Positions 16,257 through 23,360 of a stretch of 41,894 nt of DNA are shown here, piece by piece. The stretch covers positions 1-41,894 of the forward strand of contig JBAWZR010000002.1 in assembly GCA_037142915.1 (NCBI GenBank). The letters are read 5' to 3'. How positions within the stretch are numbered: the stretch's first letter is position 1; the number at the start of each line of letters is the position of its first letter. The notes beneath the pieces were generated by a model, which did not search any database, was not told the DNA's origin, and saw nothing but the letters and a program-made list of their open reading frames with translations. This stretch comes from JBAWZR01 sp037142915. Lineage in GTDB: Bacteria; Patescibacteriota; Minisyncoccia; Moranbacterales; UBA1568. Position numbers and translations under genes: made by a program.

Positions 16257-16832
16257 ATGTTTGGAAGTATGTTTACACAAGAACATGTCGATGCCGTGCG
16301 GGCAGGGGAAATCGGCGTGATGCCGACGGATACGATTTACGGTTTGGCCGCCTCGGTGGACTTTCCGGAGAGTATCGAGCGGCTCTACCGGTTGCGCGGT
16401 CGAGATACCGGCAAACCGTTCATCATTCTCATTGCTGATGCGTCTGACTTGGAGCGATTTGAGATTACTCTGACACTATGGCAAGAGGAACAACTCGCAC
16501 GACTCTGGCCGGGGCGGGTGAGTGTGGTATTGCCGTGCGCTTCGGAGCGCCTGGCCTATCTGCATCGAGGGAAACAGTCTTTGGCTTTCCGGGTGCCGGA
16601 CGATGCGGCAGTGCGGGAATTTCTCCATGCGACCGGGCCGGTCGTATCGTCGAGTGTCAATCCAGAGGGGTTGCCGCCAGCCGCGACGATTACTGATGCC
16701 TTCAACTATTTTGGTGATGATGTGGACTTTGTGGTTGATGCCGGGCGACTGGAGAGTAAACCCTCGACCGTGGTATCATTGGAGGGTGACGAAGTGCGAG
16801 TCTTGCGTCAAGGTGCGGTAAAAATTGAATAA
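16257..16832 (+). CDS. tsaC: L-threonylcarbamoyladenylate synthase (TsaC/Sua5/YrdC family)
   Basis: The 191-residue YrdC-domain protein has PTDTIYGL (23-30), RLYRLRGRDTGKPF (42-55) and SSSVNPEG (131-138), the conserved nucleotide and threonine site elements. The family makes threonylcarbamoyl-AMP from Thr, bicarbonate and ATP for the t6A37 modification of ANN-decoding tRNAs, including tRNA-Lys. It lacks the C-terminal Sua5 domain. A weak -10 (TATGAT) lies upstream and no strong Shine-Dalgarno is seen. The epimerase gene follows after 6 nt, so a housekeeping tRNA-modification gene leads an envelope-gene run. Confidence 0.88.
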   Translation: MFGSMFTQEHVDAVRAGEIGVMPTDTIYGLAASVDFPESIERLYRLRGRDTGKPFIILIADASDLERFEITLTLWQEEQLARLWPGRVSVVLPCASERLAYLHRGKQSLAFRVPDDAAVREFLHATGPVVSSSVNPEGLPPAATITDAFNYFGDDVDFVVDAGRLESKPSTVVSLEGDEVRVLRQGAVKIE

Positions 16833-16838
16833 ACTCAT

Positions 16839-17792
16839 ATGAAAATCTTAGTGACGGGTGGTGCGGGTTTCATCGGGTCGGCACTCACGAAGCAATTGAT
16901 CGATCGGGGTGACGAGGTAGTGATTGTCGATAATTTCAATGATTACTATGATCCACAGCTGAAGCGTGATCGGGTAGCAATGCTGTTGAAGGGGTATGCT
17001 CCCAAAGTAGTTGAAGCAGATATTCGGGACGAGAGCGCGATGGCGAAATTGTTTGCCGAGGAACAGTTCGACAAAGTGGTGCACCTCGCCGCGATGGCTG
17101 GTGTACGCAATTCGCTCAAGGATCCCTTGCTGTACGAAGAGGTGAATGTCCGTGGCACGATGATCTTGCTCGATCAGGCGGTGAAGCACTCCATCAAAAA
17201 TTTTGTCTACGCTTCGTCATCGTCTGTTTACGGAAATAATACTAAGTTGCCGTTTGCTGAAAGTGACTCGGTCGATACGCCGATCTCGCCCTATGCCGCG
17301 ACCAAGAAGTGTTGTGAACTCATCGCGCATACGTACAGCCATATCTATCAGTTGCCGACGACTGGGTTGCGATTTTTCACCGTGTATGGTCCGTGGGGGC
17401 GACCCGATATGGCTCTCTTTGGATTCACGCAAAAAATCGTTGCCGGAGAGCCAATCGAGGTGTATAATTATGGCAAGATGACGCGGAATTTCACGTATAT
17501 TGACGATATCGTTTCGGGTATTCTCACAACCTTGGATGCGAACTTACCTTACGCAGTGATGAATATCGGTGGTGATCGCGAGGAGACACTTACGCGTTTT
17601 ATCGATGTGATCGAAGAAAAAATCGGGAAAAAATCGGAGCGCAAGTTGATGCCGATTCAGCCGGGTGATGTGCCGAGTACCGTGGCGGATATCAGTCACT
17701 TGCGAGCGATGGGTTGGGAGCCACACACCCGCATCGATGAGGGCATAGCCAATTTTATCGCGTGGTATCGGGAGTACTATAAGATACAATAA
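16839..17792 (+). CDS. UDP-glucuronate 4-epimerase-like NAD-dependent epimerase
   Basis: The 317-residue extended short-chain dehydrogenase has the NAD-binding GGAGFIGS (7-14), SSSSVYG (126-132) and the catalytic Y152xxxK156 (YAATK). RFFTVYGPWGRPDMALFGF followed by MTRNFTYIDDIV is the signature of UDP-glucuronate 4-epimerases rather than GalE, so the likely reaction is UDP-GlcA to UDP-GalA. This would supply uronic acid for the surface glycan. It is preceded by tsaC (6 nt) and followed by the ABC-2 permease (8 nt). Other UDP-sugar 4-epimerase activities cannot be excluded. Confidence 0.82.
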   Translation: MKILVTGGAGFIGSALTKQLIDRGDEVVIVDNFNDYYDPQLKRDRVAMLLKGYAPKVVEADIRDESAMAKLFAEEQFDKVVHLAAMAGVRNSLKDPLLYEEVNVRGTMILLDQAVKHSIKNFVYASSSSVYGNNTKLPFAESDSVDTPISPYAATKKCCELIAHTYSHIYQLPTTGLRFFTVYGPWGRPDMALFGFTQKIVAGEPIEVYNYGKMTRNFTYIDDIVSGILTTLDANLPYAVMNIGGDREETLTRFIDVIEEKIGKKSERKLMPIQPGDVPSTVADISHLRAMGWEPHTRIDEGIANFIAWYREYYKIQ

Positions 17793-17800
17793 ATCAAGAT

Positions 17801-18580
17801 ATGCGGAAGCATGAGAATTATCGGGAATTAGTGTGGATGCTGGCCAAGACGGATTTCAAACTCCGGTATCAGGGGTCCGTGCTGGGATATGTGTGGGCTT
17901 TGCTTAAGCCTCTACTTATGTTTCTCGTGCTCAATTTCGTGTTCTCGAGCATCTTCAATCCGCGCAATATTCCCGGCGCTGAATACTATTCGCTCCAACT
18001 CCTCACAGCGATCATGATGTTCAACTTCTTCGCGGAGGGGACGAACGCAGGGATGTCATCACTCCTCTCCAAATCGCAGCTCGTGACGAAGATCTATGTA
18101 CCACGGTGGACGATCATCCTTGCCTCGACGCTCAACTCTGCCCTCATCTACTCGATGAACTTGCTTATTATCATCGGATTTTTCATCTATAAGGGTTTCA
18201 TTCCGAGTGCGCCTTCTATTCTTCTTTTCTTCGTTTTCTCGATCATCATCTATATTCTCGTCGTGTCTTTCGCTTTCCTGACCGCGCCTCTGTATGTGAA
18301 GTTTCGTGATCTCGCGATGATCTGGGAAGTGTTGGTGCAGATCCTCTTTTATGCGACGCCGATCGTGTATCCGCTGCAGATGATGCCTGCCAATGTGCAA
18401 CAGCTTCTCCTTATCAACCCGATGGCGTTTATTATCCACTTCACCAAGGAGGCGCTCATCAACAATCACTTCGCCGATCCCTGGAAGACGACGGTGTTTC
18501 TGTTGACGGTGGGAGGTGCTTTTATTGTGAGTATGTTTTCATATCGCAAATTCATTCCGCGTGTCGCCGAGGATATTTAA
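17801..18580 (+). CDS. ABC-2-type polysaccharide export permease (Wzm/TagG family)
   Basis: The 259-residue protein has six hydrophobic helices and the family N-terminal pattern: ELVWMLAKTDFKLRYQGSVL, then GYVWALLKPLLMFLVLNFVF. A central VKFRDLAMIWEVLVQILFYATP and the IPFRVAED-like C-terminus (RKFIPRVAEDI) also fit. Such permeases move undecaprenyl-linked O-antigen or teichoic acid chains across the membrane and need a Wzt/TagH ATPase. None is encoded next to it or anywhere in this window; the only other ATPases belong to the MacB-like and metal systems. The partner is presumably elsewhere. It sits between the epimerase and murB with gaps of 8-9 nt. Confidence 0.85.
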   Translation: MRKHENYRELVWMLAKTDFKLRYQGSVLGYVWALLKPLLMFLVLNFVFSSIFNPRNIPGAEYYSLQLLTAIMMFNFFAEGTNAGMSSLLSKSQLVTKIYVPRWTIILASTLNSALIYSMNLLIIIGFFIYKGFIPSAPSILLFFVFSIIIYILVVSFAFLTAPLYVKFRDLAMIWEVLVQILFYATPIVYPLQMMPANVQQLLLINPMAFIIHFTKEALINNHFADPWKTTVFLLTVGGAFIVSMFSYRKFIPRVAEDI

Positions 18581-18589
18581 TTTTTTTGT

Positions 18590-19519
18590 ATGATTACATT
18601 CGAAGAGAACATTTTATTGGCACCGTTCACTTCGTTTCATATCGGTGGACCAGCGCGATATTTCGTCCGAGTGAAGTCCATCGAGGAGGCGATCGAAGCG
18701 CTCACTTTTGCGAAAACCGAAAATCTTCCCGTTTTTATTTTGGGTGGCGGCAGTAATATTTTGGTCGCGGATACCGGTTTCAAGGGTGTTGTGATCAAAG
18801 TGGAAAATGAAGATGTGACAGGTGATGGGCAAATGATTGCTGTGGGCGCCGGAGCGACGTTGCTTTCGGTCGTAGCATTTGCCGTGAGTCGCGGATTGAA
18901 GGGGCTAGAAAATCTGGCGGGTATTCCTGGCTTGATTGGCGGTGCGGTGCGGGGCAATGCGGGAGCCTTCGGGACAGACATTGGTACGCATATAATAAGT
19001 GTGATGGCATTTAATCGGGATACATTTGAAACCAAAGTTTTTACGCATCAGGAATGTCAATTTTCCTATCGGGATAGTTTTTTTAAACAGCATCCCGAGT
19101 GGGCAATCTTTGGTGTAGGTATCGGTTTGGAATTGGGTGATGCAGAGGAATTGCAAAAAATCACTGATGAGACGATCGCTAAGCGGGAAGCGAAACATCC
19201 GCAGAACGCCTGGAGCGCTGGGTCGTTCTTTGTGAATCCGGTCGTGACTGACGCGGTACTCCGTAAGGAATTCGAAACCGATACAGGCATCAAGTTGCGC
19301 GATGATAAGGTGCCGGCCGGCTGGCTGATCGACCAGGTCGGATTGCGTGGCAAAAAAATCAGCGGTGCGATGGTGAGCGAAATCCATCCCAACTATATCG
19401 TCAATACCGGTGCTGCCACAGCGGAAGATATCATTATCCTTTCGAGCCTCATCAAACAGAAAGTCCGCACCCAGCTCAATGTCCAACTGAAAGAGGAGGC
19501 ACAACTCGTGGGGTTTTGA
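18590..19519 (+). CDS. murB: UDP-N-acetylenolpyruvoylglucosamine reductase
   Basis: The 309-residue flavoenzyme reduces UDP-GlcNAc-enolpyruvate to UDP-MurNAc in the cytoplasm, using NADPH and FAD. FAD-site motifs are LGGGSNILV (51-59) and GIPGLIGGAVRGNAGAFG (111-128). Y160-R161 (SYRDS) and the catalytic Ser212 in AGSFFVNP are present, and the C-terminal Glu region reads LKEEAQLVG. The order and length fit the type IIb-like form with the short C-terminal domain. The TGA stop at 19517-19519 shows standard use of TGA. It is the fourth gene of the 16257 run. Confidence 0.95.
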   Translation: MITFEENILLAPFTSFHIGGPARYFVRVKSIEEAIEALTFAKTENLPVFILGGGSNILVADTGFKGVVIKVENEDVTGDGQMIAVGAGATLLSVVAFAVSRGLKGLENLAGIPGLIGGAVRGNAGAFGTDIGTHIISVMAFNRDTFETKVFTHQECQFSYRDSFFKQHPEWAIFGVGIGLELGDAEELQKITDETIAKREAKHPQNAWSAGSFFVNPVVTDAVLRKEFETDTGIKLRDDKVPAGWLIDQVGLRGKKISGAMVSEIHPNYIVNTGAATAEDIIILSSLIKQKVRTQLNVQLKEEAQLVGF

Positions 19520-19542
19520 AAACCGAGCTCCGGGTGTATAGT
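19514..19542 (+). promoter_or_regulatory. Possible promoter for the cysteine-repeat protein
   Basis: TTTTGA, a 17-nt spacer, then TATAGT with a TG upstream, overlapping the end of murB. The downstream gene could then be transcribed on its own. Confidence 0.4.
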
Positions 19543-19581
19543 GGAGGTATTCCTTTAGATAATTTTTTTAGCTCACTTCGT

Positions 19582-19995
19582 ATGGAAAAAGAAAAATTGA
19601 TGACGGCTTCTCTTGCAACGATGGCGGTTCTCATAGTCTTTCTGTTAATCGGGATCGCTTTCTTCTTAGGAAGGGAGAGTGTGCAGTTTAATGGAAATAG
19701 TGGCGATGATACTATTCTTGGGCCAACACCATTACTACCAGATCAAATAATGTGTACAAAAGAAGCAAAACTTTGTCCTGATGGTTCGTATGTGGGTCGC
19801 TCTGGACCAAATTGCGAGTTTACTCCTTGCTCGGGAAGTGACCCTGGACTGATACCGGAACCTCTGCCGGATGGTCCTTATACCGAACCCAGCGGAAGAA
19901 TGTGCACGCAGGAAATGAAGCAGTGTCCGAATGGCGGTGCCGTCGCTCGAACTGGACCAAATTGCGAGTTTGCGCCCTGCCCGACAAAAAAATAA
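19582..19995 (+). CDS. Membrane-anchored protein with two cysteine-rich repeats
   Basis: The 137-residue protein has an N-terminal membrane helix (about 9-31, MAVLIVFLLIGIAFFLG). Two copies of a C..E.K.CP.G..V.R.GPNCEF.PC unit follow, the first at about residue 56 (MCTKEAKLCPDG) and the second at about 107 (MCTQEMKQCPNG), separated by a Pro/Gly linker. Four cysteines per unit suggest disulfides outside the membrane. A 20-nt stretch (CTGGACCAAATTGCGAGTTT) is identical in both copies, pointing to fairly recent unit duplication. I chose the ATG at 19582 over an in-frame TTG at 19516 that overlaps murB. From memory, similar units are common in Parcubacteria surface proteins; the function is unknown. 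Confidence 0.72.
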   Translation: MEKEKLMTASLATMAVLIVFLLIGIAFFLGRESVQFNGNSGDDTILGPTPLLPDQIMCTKEAKLCPDGSYVGRSGPNCEFTPCSGSDPGLIPEPLPDGPYTEPSGRMCTQEMKQCPNGGAVARTGPNCEFAPCPTKK

Positions 19996-20017
19996 CACTA
20001 AAATAGAGCTATTTTTC

Positions 20018-20049
20018 AAAAACCTCGCCTTTAAAAGCAGGTTTTTGTT
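20018..20049 (+). terminator. Intrinsic terminator of the 16257-19995 gene run
   Basis: AAAAACCT and AGGTTTTT arms with an inner GC/GC pair are followed by TTTTTGTTT. A weaker AAATA/TATTT hairpin lies just upstream. Confidence 0.75.
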
Positions 20050-20063
20050 TGGATGGGTGTATT

Positions 20064-20091
20064 TTGAAAAATTTCAAAAAAGTGATATGCT
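20064..20091 (+). promoter_or_regulatory. Promoter for hpf
   Basis: TTGAAA, a 16-nt spacer, then TATGCT, directly after the terminator. The leader is about 25 nt. Confidence 0.55.
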
Positions 20092-20122
20092 GGAAGTGAA
20101 ATAATCCGATAAAACCAAGCCT

Positions 20123-20473
20123 ATGAATATGAATTTTTTGGCCAAGGGGATGGAATTAACCAGTGTTTCACGGGCGTATATTGAGAAGCGGTTGGGTCGC
20201 TTGGAAAAGTTGGTGAGTGAAACCGCACTTTTTGAAATCGAAGTCGATCAAGACAAGAAAGGTTTGTATCGCGTGGAAGTGATGATTGATGTCGAGGGAA
20301 AATTGTATCGAGCTGATGAGGTATCGGAGAGCGTGGAGGGTTCGGCGGATTTGGTGGTTGATGAATTGGAACGACAACTGACCCATGAGAAGGATCGCCT
20401 GACGACACTCGAACGCCGCGGTGCCCGGAGTATCAAGAAGAAATTGGTAATCGATGAGGATGCACGATTTTAA
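20123..20473 (+). CDS. hpf: Ribosome hibernation promoting factor (short HPF/RaiA family)
   Basis: The 116-residue S30AE-domain protein starts MNMNFLAKGMELTSVSRAYI, with the YIEKRLGRLEKL helix and a second helix DLVVDELERQLTHEKDRL. The family binds the 30S subunit at the mRNA/tRNA sites and causes inactive 70S or 100S ribosomes in slow growth. The C-terminal dimerisation domain of long HPF is missing, so it is a short HPF/YfiA-like form with a basic tail (GARSIKKKLVIDED). It is monocistronic with its own promoter; a 130-nt hairpin follows immediately. Confidence 0.85.
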   Translation: MNMNFLAKGMELTSVSRAYIEKRLGRLEKLVSETALFEIEVDQDKKGLYRVEVMIDVEGKLYRADEVSESVEGSADLVVDELERQLTHEKDRLTTLERRGARSIKKKLVIDEDARF

Positions 20474-20480
20474 TAACTGT

Positions 20481-20610
20481 AAGACTTAAGCGTTTCGTTT
20501 AAACCGGTTTTTGAAAAATATTCCCTTTTTGCCTGTGGTAAGCATCATCAACGGCTGCAAAGGAAACATTCTTCAAAAACCGGTGTGAATTTTTTAAACG
20601 CATAAGTCTT
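20481..20610. repeat. 130-nt imperfect inverted repeat between hpf and serS
   Basis: The outer arms AAGACTTAAGCG/CGCATAAGTCTT (one mismatch) enclose a perfect 13-bp stem (20503-20515 ACCGGTTTTTGAA with 20572-20584). Partly paired AAATATTCCCTTT/AAAGGAAACATTC strands follow, then a GCC/GGC-closed terminal loop (20531-20555). The right arm ends 12 nt before the serS ATG and is followed by ATAATTTTTT. It could be a terminator for hpf, a regulatory leader of serS or a MITE-like element. T-box hallmarks were not recognised. Confidence 0.7.
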
Positions 20611-20622
20611 GAATAATTTTTT

Positions 20623-21945
20623 ATGCTGGACATTCAATATATTAGAAAACATACTGCTGAAGTGAAACAAGCCGTCATCAACAAACGACTCGTTGTTGAT
20701 ATCGATCAATTACTTTCGATCGATAAGGAGCGGGTGAAACTCTTGCAAGAGATCGAGGAATTGCAGTCGCTCAAGAATGATCTGAATGCGATGGTGAGTA
20801 GCGCCAAGGATGCCGCCGAGCGTGCGGAATATATCGCCAAGGGCAAGGAGATCAAGTCAGCGTTGGAAGTGAAGGAGCCGGAATATGCCGGGATTAAAAA
20901 GGAATATGATCGGTTGATGGTCTTGGTGCCGACGGTGCCGAGCGCGGACACTCCGGTCGGGAAAAGCGAGGATGAAAATGTTGAGGTGACCAAATGGGGT
21001 ACGATTCCGAAGTTTGATTTCACGCCCAAGACGCATATCGAACTCGGCAAGGATCTGGACATTCTCGACCTCGAGCGCGGCGCCAAAGTAGCTGGGTATC
21101 GTGGGTATTATCTCAAGAACGAAGGTGTGTTGTTGGCGATGGGATTGATGCAGTACGGTTTGAAAAAAATGATCGAGAAGGGGTATATGCCGATGATCCC
21201 ACCGACGATGATCCGCGGATTCGCTTTGTTTGGCAGTGGATATTTTCAGGGTGAGGAGTACAACAGCGGCGTGGATAATATTTATCAAGTAGCCTCGAGC
21301 GATGAAGAAGCGGACGGGGGATTGAGTCGCGAGAAAAAGTTCCTCGTAGGGACAGCCGAGCCGTCACTCCTCGCCTACTATTCGGGTGAGACACTCGAAG
21401 GCAAACAATTACCACTCAAGATGTGTGGTTTCAGTCAGTGTTACCGGAGCGAGATTGGTACCTATGGCAAAGACACGAAGGGGATGTATCGTGTGCACGA
21501 GTTTATGAAGATCGAACAAGTGGTATTGGCGGAAGCAGATACGGATGTATCGACCCAGCTCCAAGAAGAAATGAAAGCCATCTCGGCTGAGATGCACCAG
21601 GAACTCGGATTGCCTTATCGTCAGATACAGATCTGCACGGGCGATATGTCGGCGGGGAAGTATCGTGCCTTCGATATCGAAGCCTGGCTCCCGGGATTGA
21701 ACCGTTGGGGCGAGACCGGATCGGCTTCGAACTTCCTCGATTGGCAGTCGCGCCGATTGAATGTGAAGTATACCGATGCAAAAACCAGCAAACGGGAATT
21801 CGTGTATATGCTCAACAATACGGCACTTCCAACACCCCGCATCCTCATCGCCATCCTCGAAAATTACCAGCAAGCCGACGGCAGCGTGATAGTCCCCGAA
21901 GTCCTGCGGCCTTATGTCGGGAAGGATGTCTTGGTGCGAAAATAA
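20623..21945 (+). CDS. serS: Seryl-tRNA synthetase
   Basis: The 440-residue class II synthetase has an N-terminal helical hairpin for tRNA-Ser (about 30-100, KERVKLLQEIEELQSLKN), TAEPSL (244-249, where most enzymes have TAEV), motif 2 around CYRSEIGTYGKDTKG (Arg274) and motif 3 NNTALPTPRILIAILENYQ near 408-426. It charges tRNA-Ser in the cytoplasm. The ATG at 20623 lies right after a T-run and has no Shine-Dalgarno. The upstream 130-nt hairpin may control its expression. Confidence 0.95.
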   Translation: MLDIQYIRKHTAEVKQAVINKRLVVDIDQLLSIDKERVKLLQEIEELQSLKNDLNAMVSSAKDAAERAEYIAKGKEIKSALEVKEPEYAGIKKEYDRLMVLVPTVPSADTPVGKSEDENVEVTKWGTIPKFDFTPKTHIELGKDLDILDLERGAKVAGYRGYYLKNEGVLLAMGLMQYGLKKMIEKGYMPMIPPTMIRGFALFGSGYFQGEEYNSGVDNIYQVASSDEEADGGLSREKKFLVGTAEPSLLAYYSGETLEGKQLPLKMCGFSQCYRSEIGTYGKDTKGMYRVHEFMKIEQVVLAEADTDVSTQLQEEMKAISAEMHQELGLPYRQIQICTGDMSAGKYRAFDIEAWLPGLNRWGETGSASNFLDWQSRRLNVKYTDAKTSKREFVYMLNNTALPTPRILIAILENYQQADGSVIVPEVLRPYVGKDVLVRK

Positions 21946-21964
21946 GAGTCGGATCAGTTCTGAT

Positions 21965-21992
21965 TTGACGATTGCCTGGTATATGGTACACT
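21965..21992 (+). promoter_or_regulatory. Promoter for tRNA-Lys
   Basis: TTGACG, a 16-nt spacer ending TGG, then TACACT. The tRNA starts 50 nt after the -10. A second -10-like TATAGT lies at about 22010. Confidence 0.65.
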
Positions 21993-22041
21993 GTTTCTAT
22001 GCGGAAAAGTATAGTTTTCTGTTTTTGTTTGGGTATTTTTT

Positions 22042-22114
22042 GGGTCGTTAGCTCAGTCGGTAGAGCAGTTGCCTTTTAAGCAAACGGTCACTGGTTCGAA
22101 TCCAGTACGACCCA
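22042..22114 (+). tRNA. tRNA-Lys(UUU)
   Basis: The 73-nt cloverleaf has acceptor GGGTCGT/ACGACCC, D-arm GCTCAGTCGGTAGAGC, anticodon TTT in loop CTTTTAA, and T-arm ACTGG-TTCGAAT-CCAGT. The discriminator is A73. CCA is not encoded (CAC follows A73), so a CCA-adding enzyme is needed. The top anticodon-stem pair is a G27-A43 mismatch. U35/U36 and A37 fit a t6A substrate of the TsaC pathway. Confidence 0.96.
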
Positions 22115-22126
22115 CACAACTTATAC

Positions 22127-22158
22127 AAAAAAACACCTTTGAGAAATGGTGTTTTTTT
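22127..22158 (+). terminator. Intrinsic terminator of tRNA-Lys
   Basis: A perfect 11-bp stem (AAAAAAACACC with GGTGTTTTTTT) around a 10-nt loop, ending in a T-run. The symmetry allows use on both strands. Confidence 0.85.
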
Positions 22159-22173
22159 GTACATTGCGTGTGC

Positions 22174-22179
22174 TATACT
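22174..22179 (+). promoter_or_regulatory. Extended -10 of the polysaccharide operon
   Basis: TGC followed by TATACT; no strong -35. AGGAG at about 22196-22200 gives the first gene a good ribosome-binding site. Confidence 0.55.
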
Positions 22180-22208
22180 GAAGATATTATTCTTGAGGAG
22201 CGTGCTTT

Positions 22209-23360
22209 ATGCGGATTGGTATCAATGGAGCTTTTTTGCGCCGACCCGGAGTTGGGGTTGGTCAGGTATCGGAGCATGTCCTCCGTCATTTGCTGGTGCG
22301 CCCAGGTGATGAATATATTATCTATACCGAAGAGGCCTTTCAGGGGCATTTTTCGTGGTTGAGTCGGGCGGATATTACCGTAAAACCCATGCTTCCACAT
22401 TGGCGACGGGATGACCTCATCCGCAAGGTGTGGTGGGAGAAATATCTCTTGCCGAGAGTGGTTGAACAGGATCAGTGTGATGCGTTTATTAGTCTCTATC
22501 AATCCACTACGATACTCCCACCTTCGATCCACCACACGATGATCGTGCACGATATTATCCCAAAACTCTTTCCCGAATATCTCAATAATGCTCGCAAAAA
22601 ATTGACATGGTGGCTCACTGAGCGAGCTATAAGAAAAGCGACGAACATCGTGACGGTATCGGAGTGCAGTCGGCAAGATGTCATACGCTCTGTCGGTGTC
22701 AATGCTGAGAAAGTGAAGAGTAGTCTGATTGCCGTGGATGATATTTTTCGTGTTATCCCAAGCGCAGCGGAACAGCAACAAATACTGCATAACTATGATT
22801 TGCAGTCGGGATATATTTATCATGGAGGAGGATTCGAAGTCCGCAAGAATACTGAAACACTTTTGCATGCATATAAACAATTGAAAGATCAGTATATATT
22901 GGCAGGGAAGTCAGTCGACTTGCCAAAGCTGGTGCTTTCGGGTCGACCTCAACCACAGTTAGCGCCACTCGTAATCGATATCGAACGGCGTATTCGAGAA
23001 TTGGATGTAGAACAGGAAGTAAGACTACTTGGGTTCGTGTCACAGGCTGATTTGCCAGCAATCTATTCGAGCGCGGTATTGTTCGTGTATCCCTCTTTGT
23101 ATGAAGGGTTTGGGATGCCGGTGCTCGAAGCGATGTGCCAGCGGACGGCGGTAGTGTGTTCGAGTGCTGCGTCCTTGCCGGAAGTCGGAGGAGACACTGT
23201 GCGGTATTGTGATCCGAACGATAGCAATGATATCGCCCAGCAGATCGATTGGCTGCTCTCACATCCGGAGGAGAGGGTGGCATTGGCGGAGCGGGGATTG
23301 GAGCGTTCGCAGCAATTTTCATGGGCATCATTCGTGCAAGATATTTTTTCTACTTTATGA
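22209..23360 (+). CDS. GT4-family glycosyltransferase
   Basis: The 383-residue GT-B enzyme starts MRIGINGAFLRRPGVGVGQV, a glycine-rich acceptor loop. The donor domain contains YHGGGFEVRKNTETLLHAY (about 199-217) and the EX7E motif EGFGMPVLEAM (about 302-312). This form matches mannosyl- and rhamnosyltransferases of O-antigen clusters; the actual sugar is unknown. It has an upstream AGGAG and heads the 22209-29681 run. Its TGA overlaps the ATG of the ligase-like gene (ATGA). Confidence 0.9.
   Translation: MRIGINGAFLRRPGVGVGQVSEHVLRHLLVRPGDEYIIYTEEAFQGHFSWLSRADITVKPMLPHWRRDDLIRKVWWEKYLLPRVVEQDQCDAFISLYQSTTILPPSIHHTMIVHDIIPKLFPEYLNNARKKLTWWLTERAIRKATNIVTVSECSRQDVIRSVGVNAEKVKSSLIAVDDIFRVIPSAAEQQQILHNYDLQSGYIYHGGGFEVRKNTETLLHAYKQLKDQYILAGKSVDLPKLVLSGRPQPQLAPLVIDIERRIRELDVEQEVRLLGFVSQADLPAIYSSAVLFVYPSLYEGFGMPVLEAMCQRTAVVCSSAASLPEVGGDTVRYCDPNDSNDIAQQIDWLLSHPEERVALAERGLERSQQFSWASFVQDIFSTL

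Noticed and set aside
20481..20622. T-box riboswitch upstream of serS
   Set aside because: No T-box sequence, specifier loop or antiterminator could be recognised; only a long imperfect hairpin is seen.
23249..23356. Upstream in-frame start for the ligase-like gene
   Set aside because: It would lie within the glycosyltransferase C-terminus and add a Gly/Ala-rich lead; the ATGA overlap at 23357 is the natural start.
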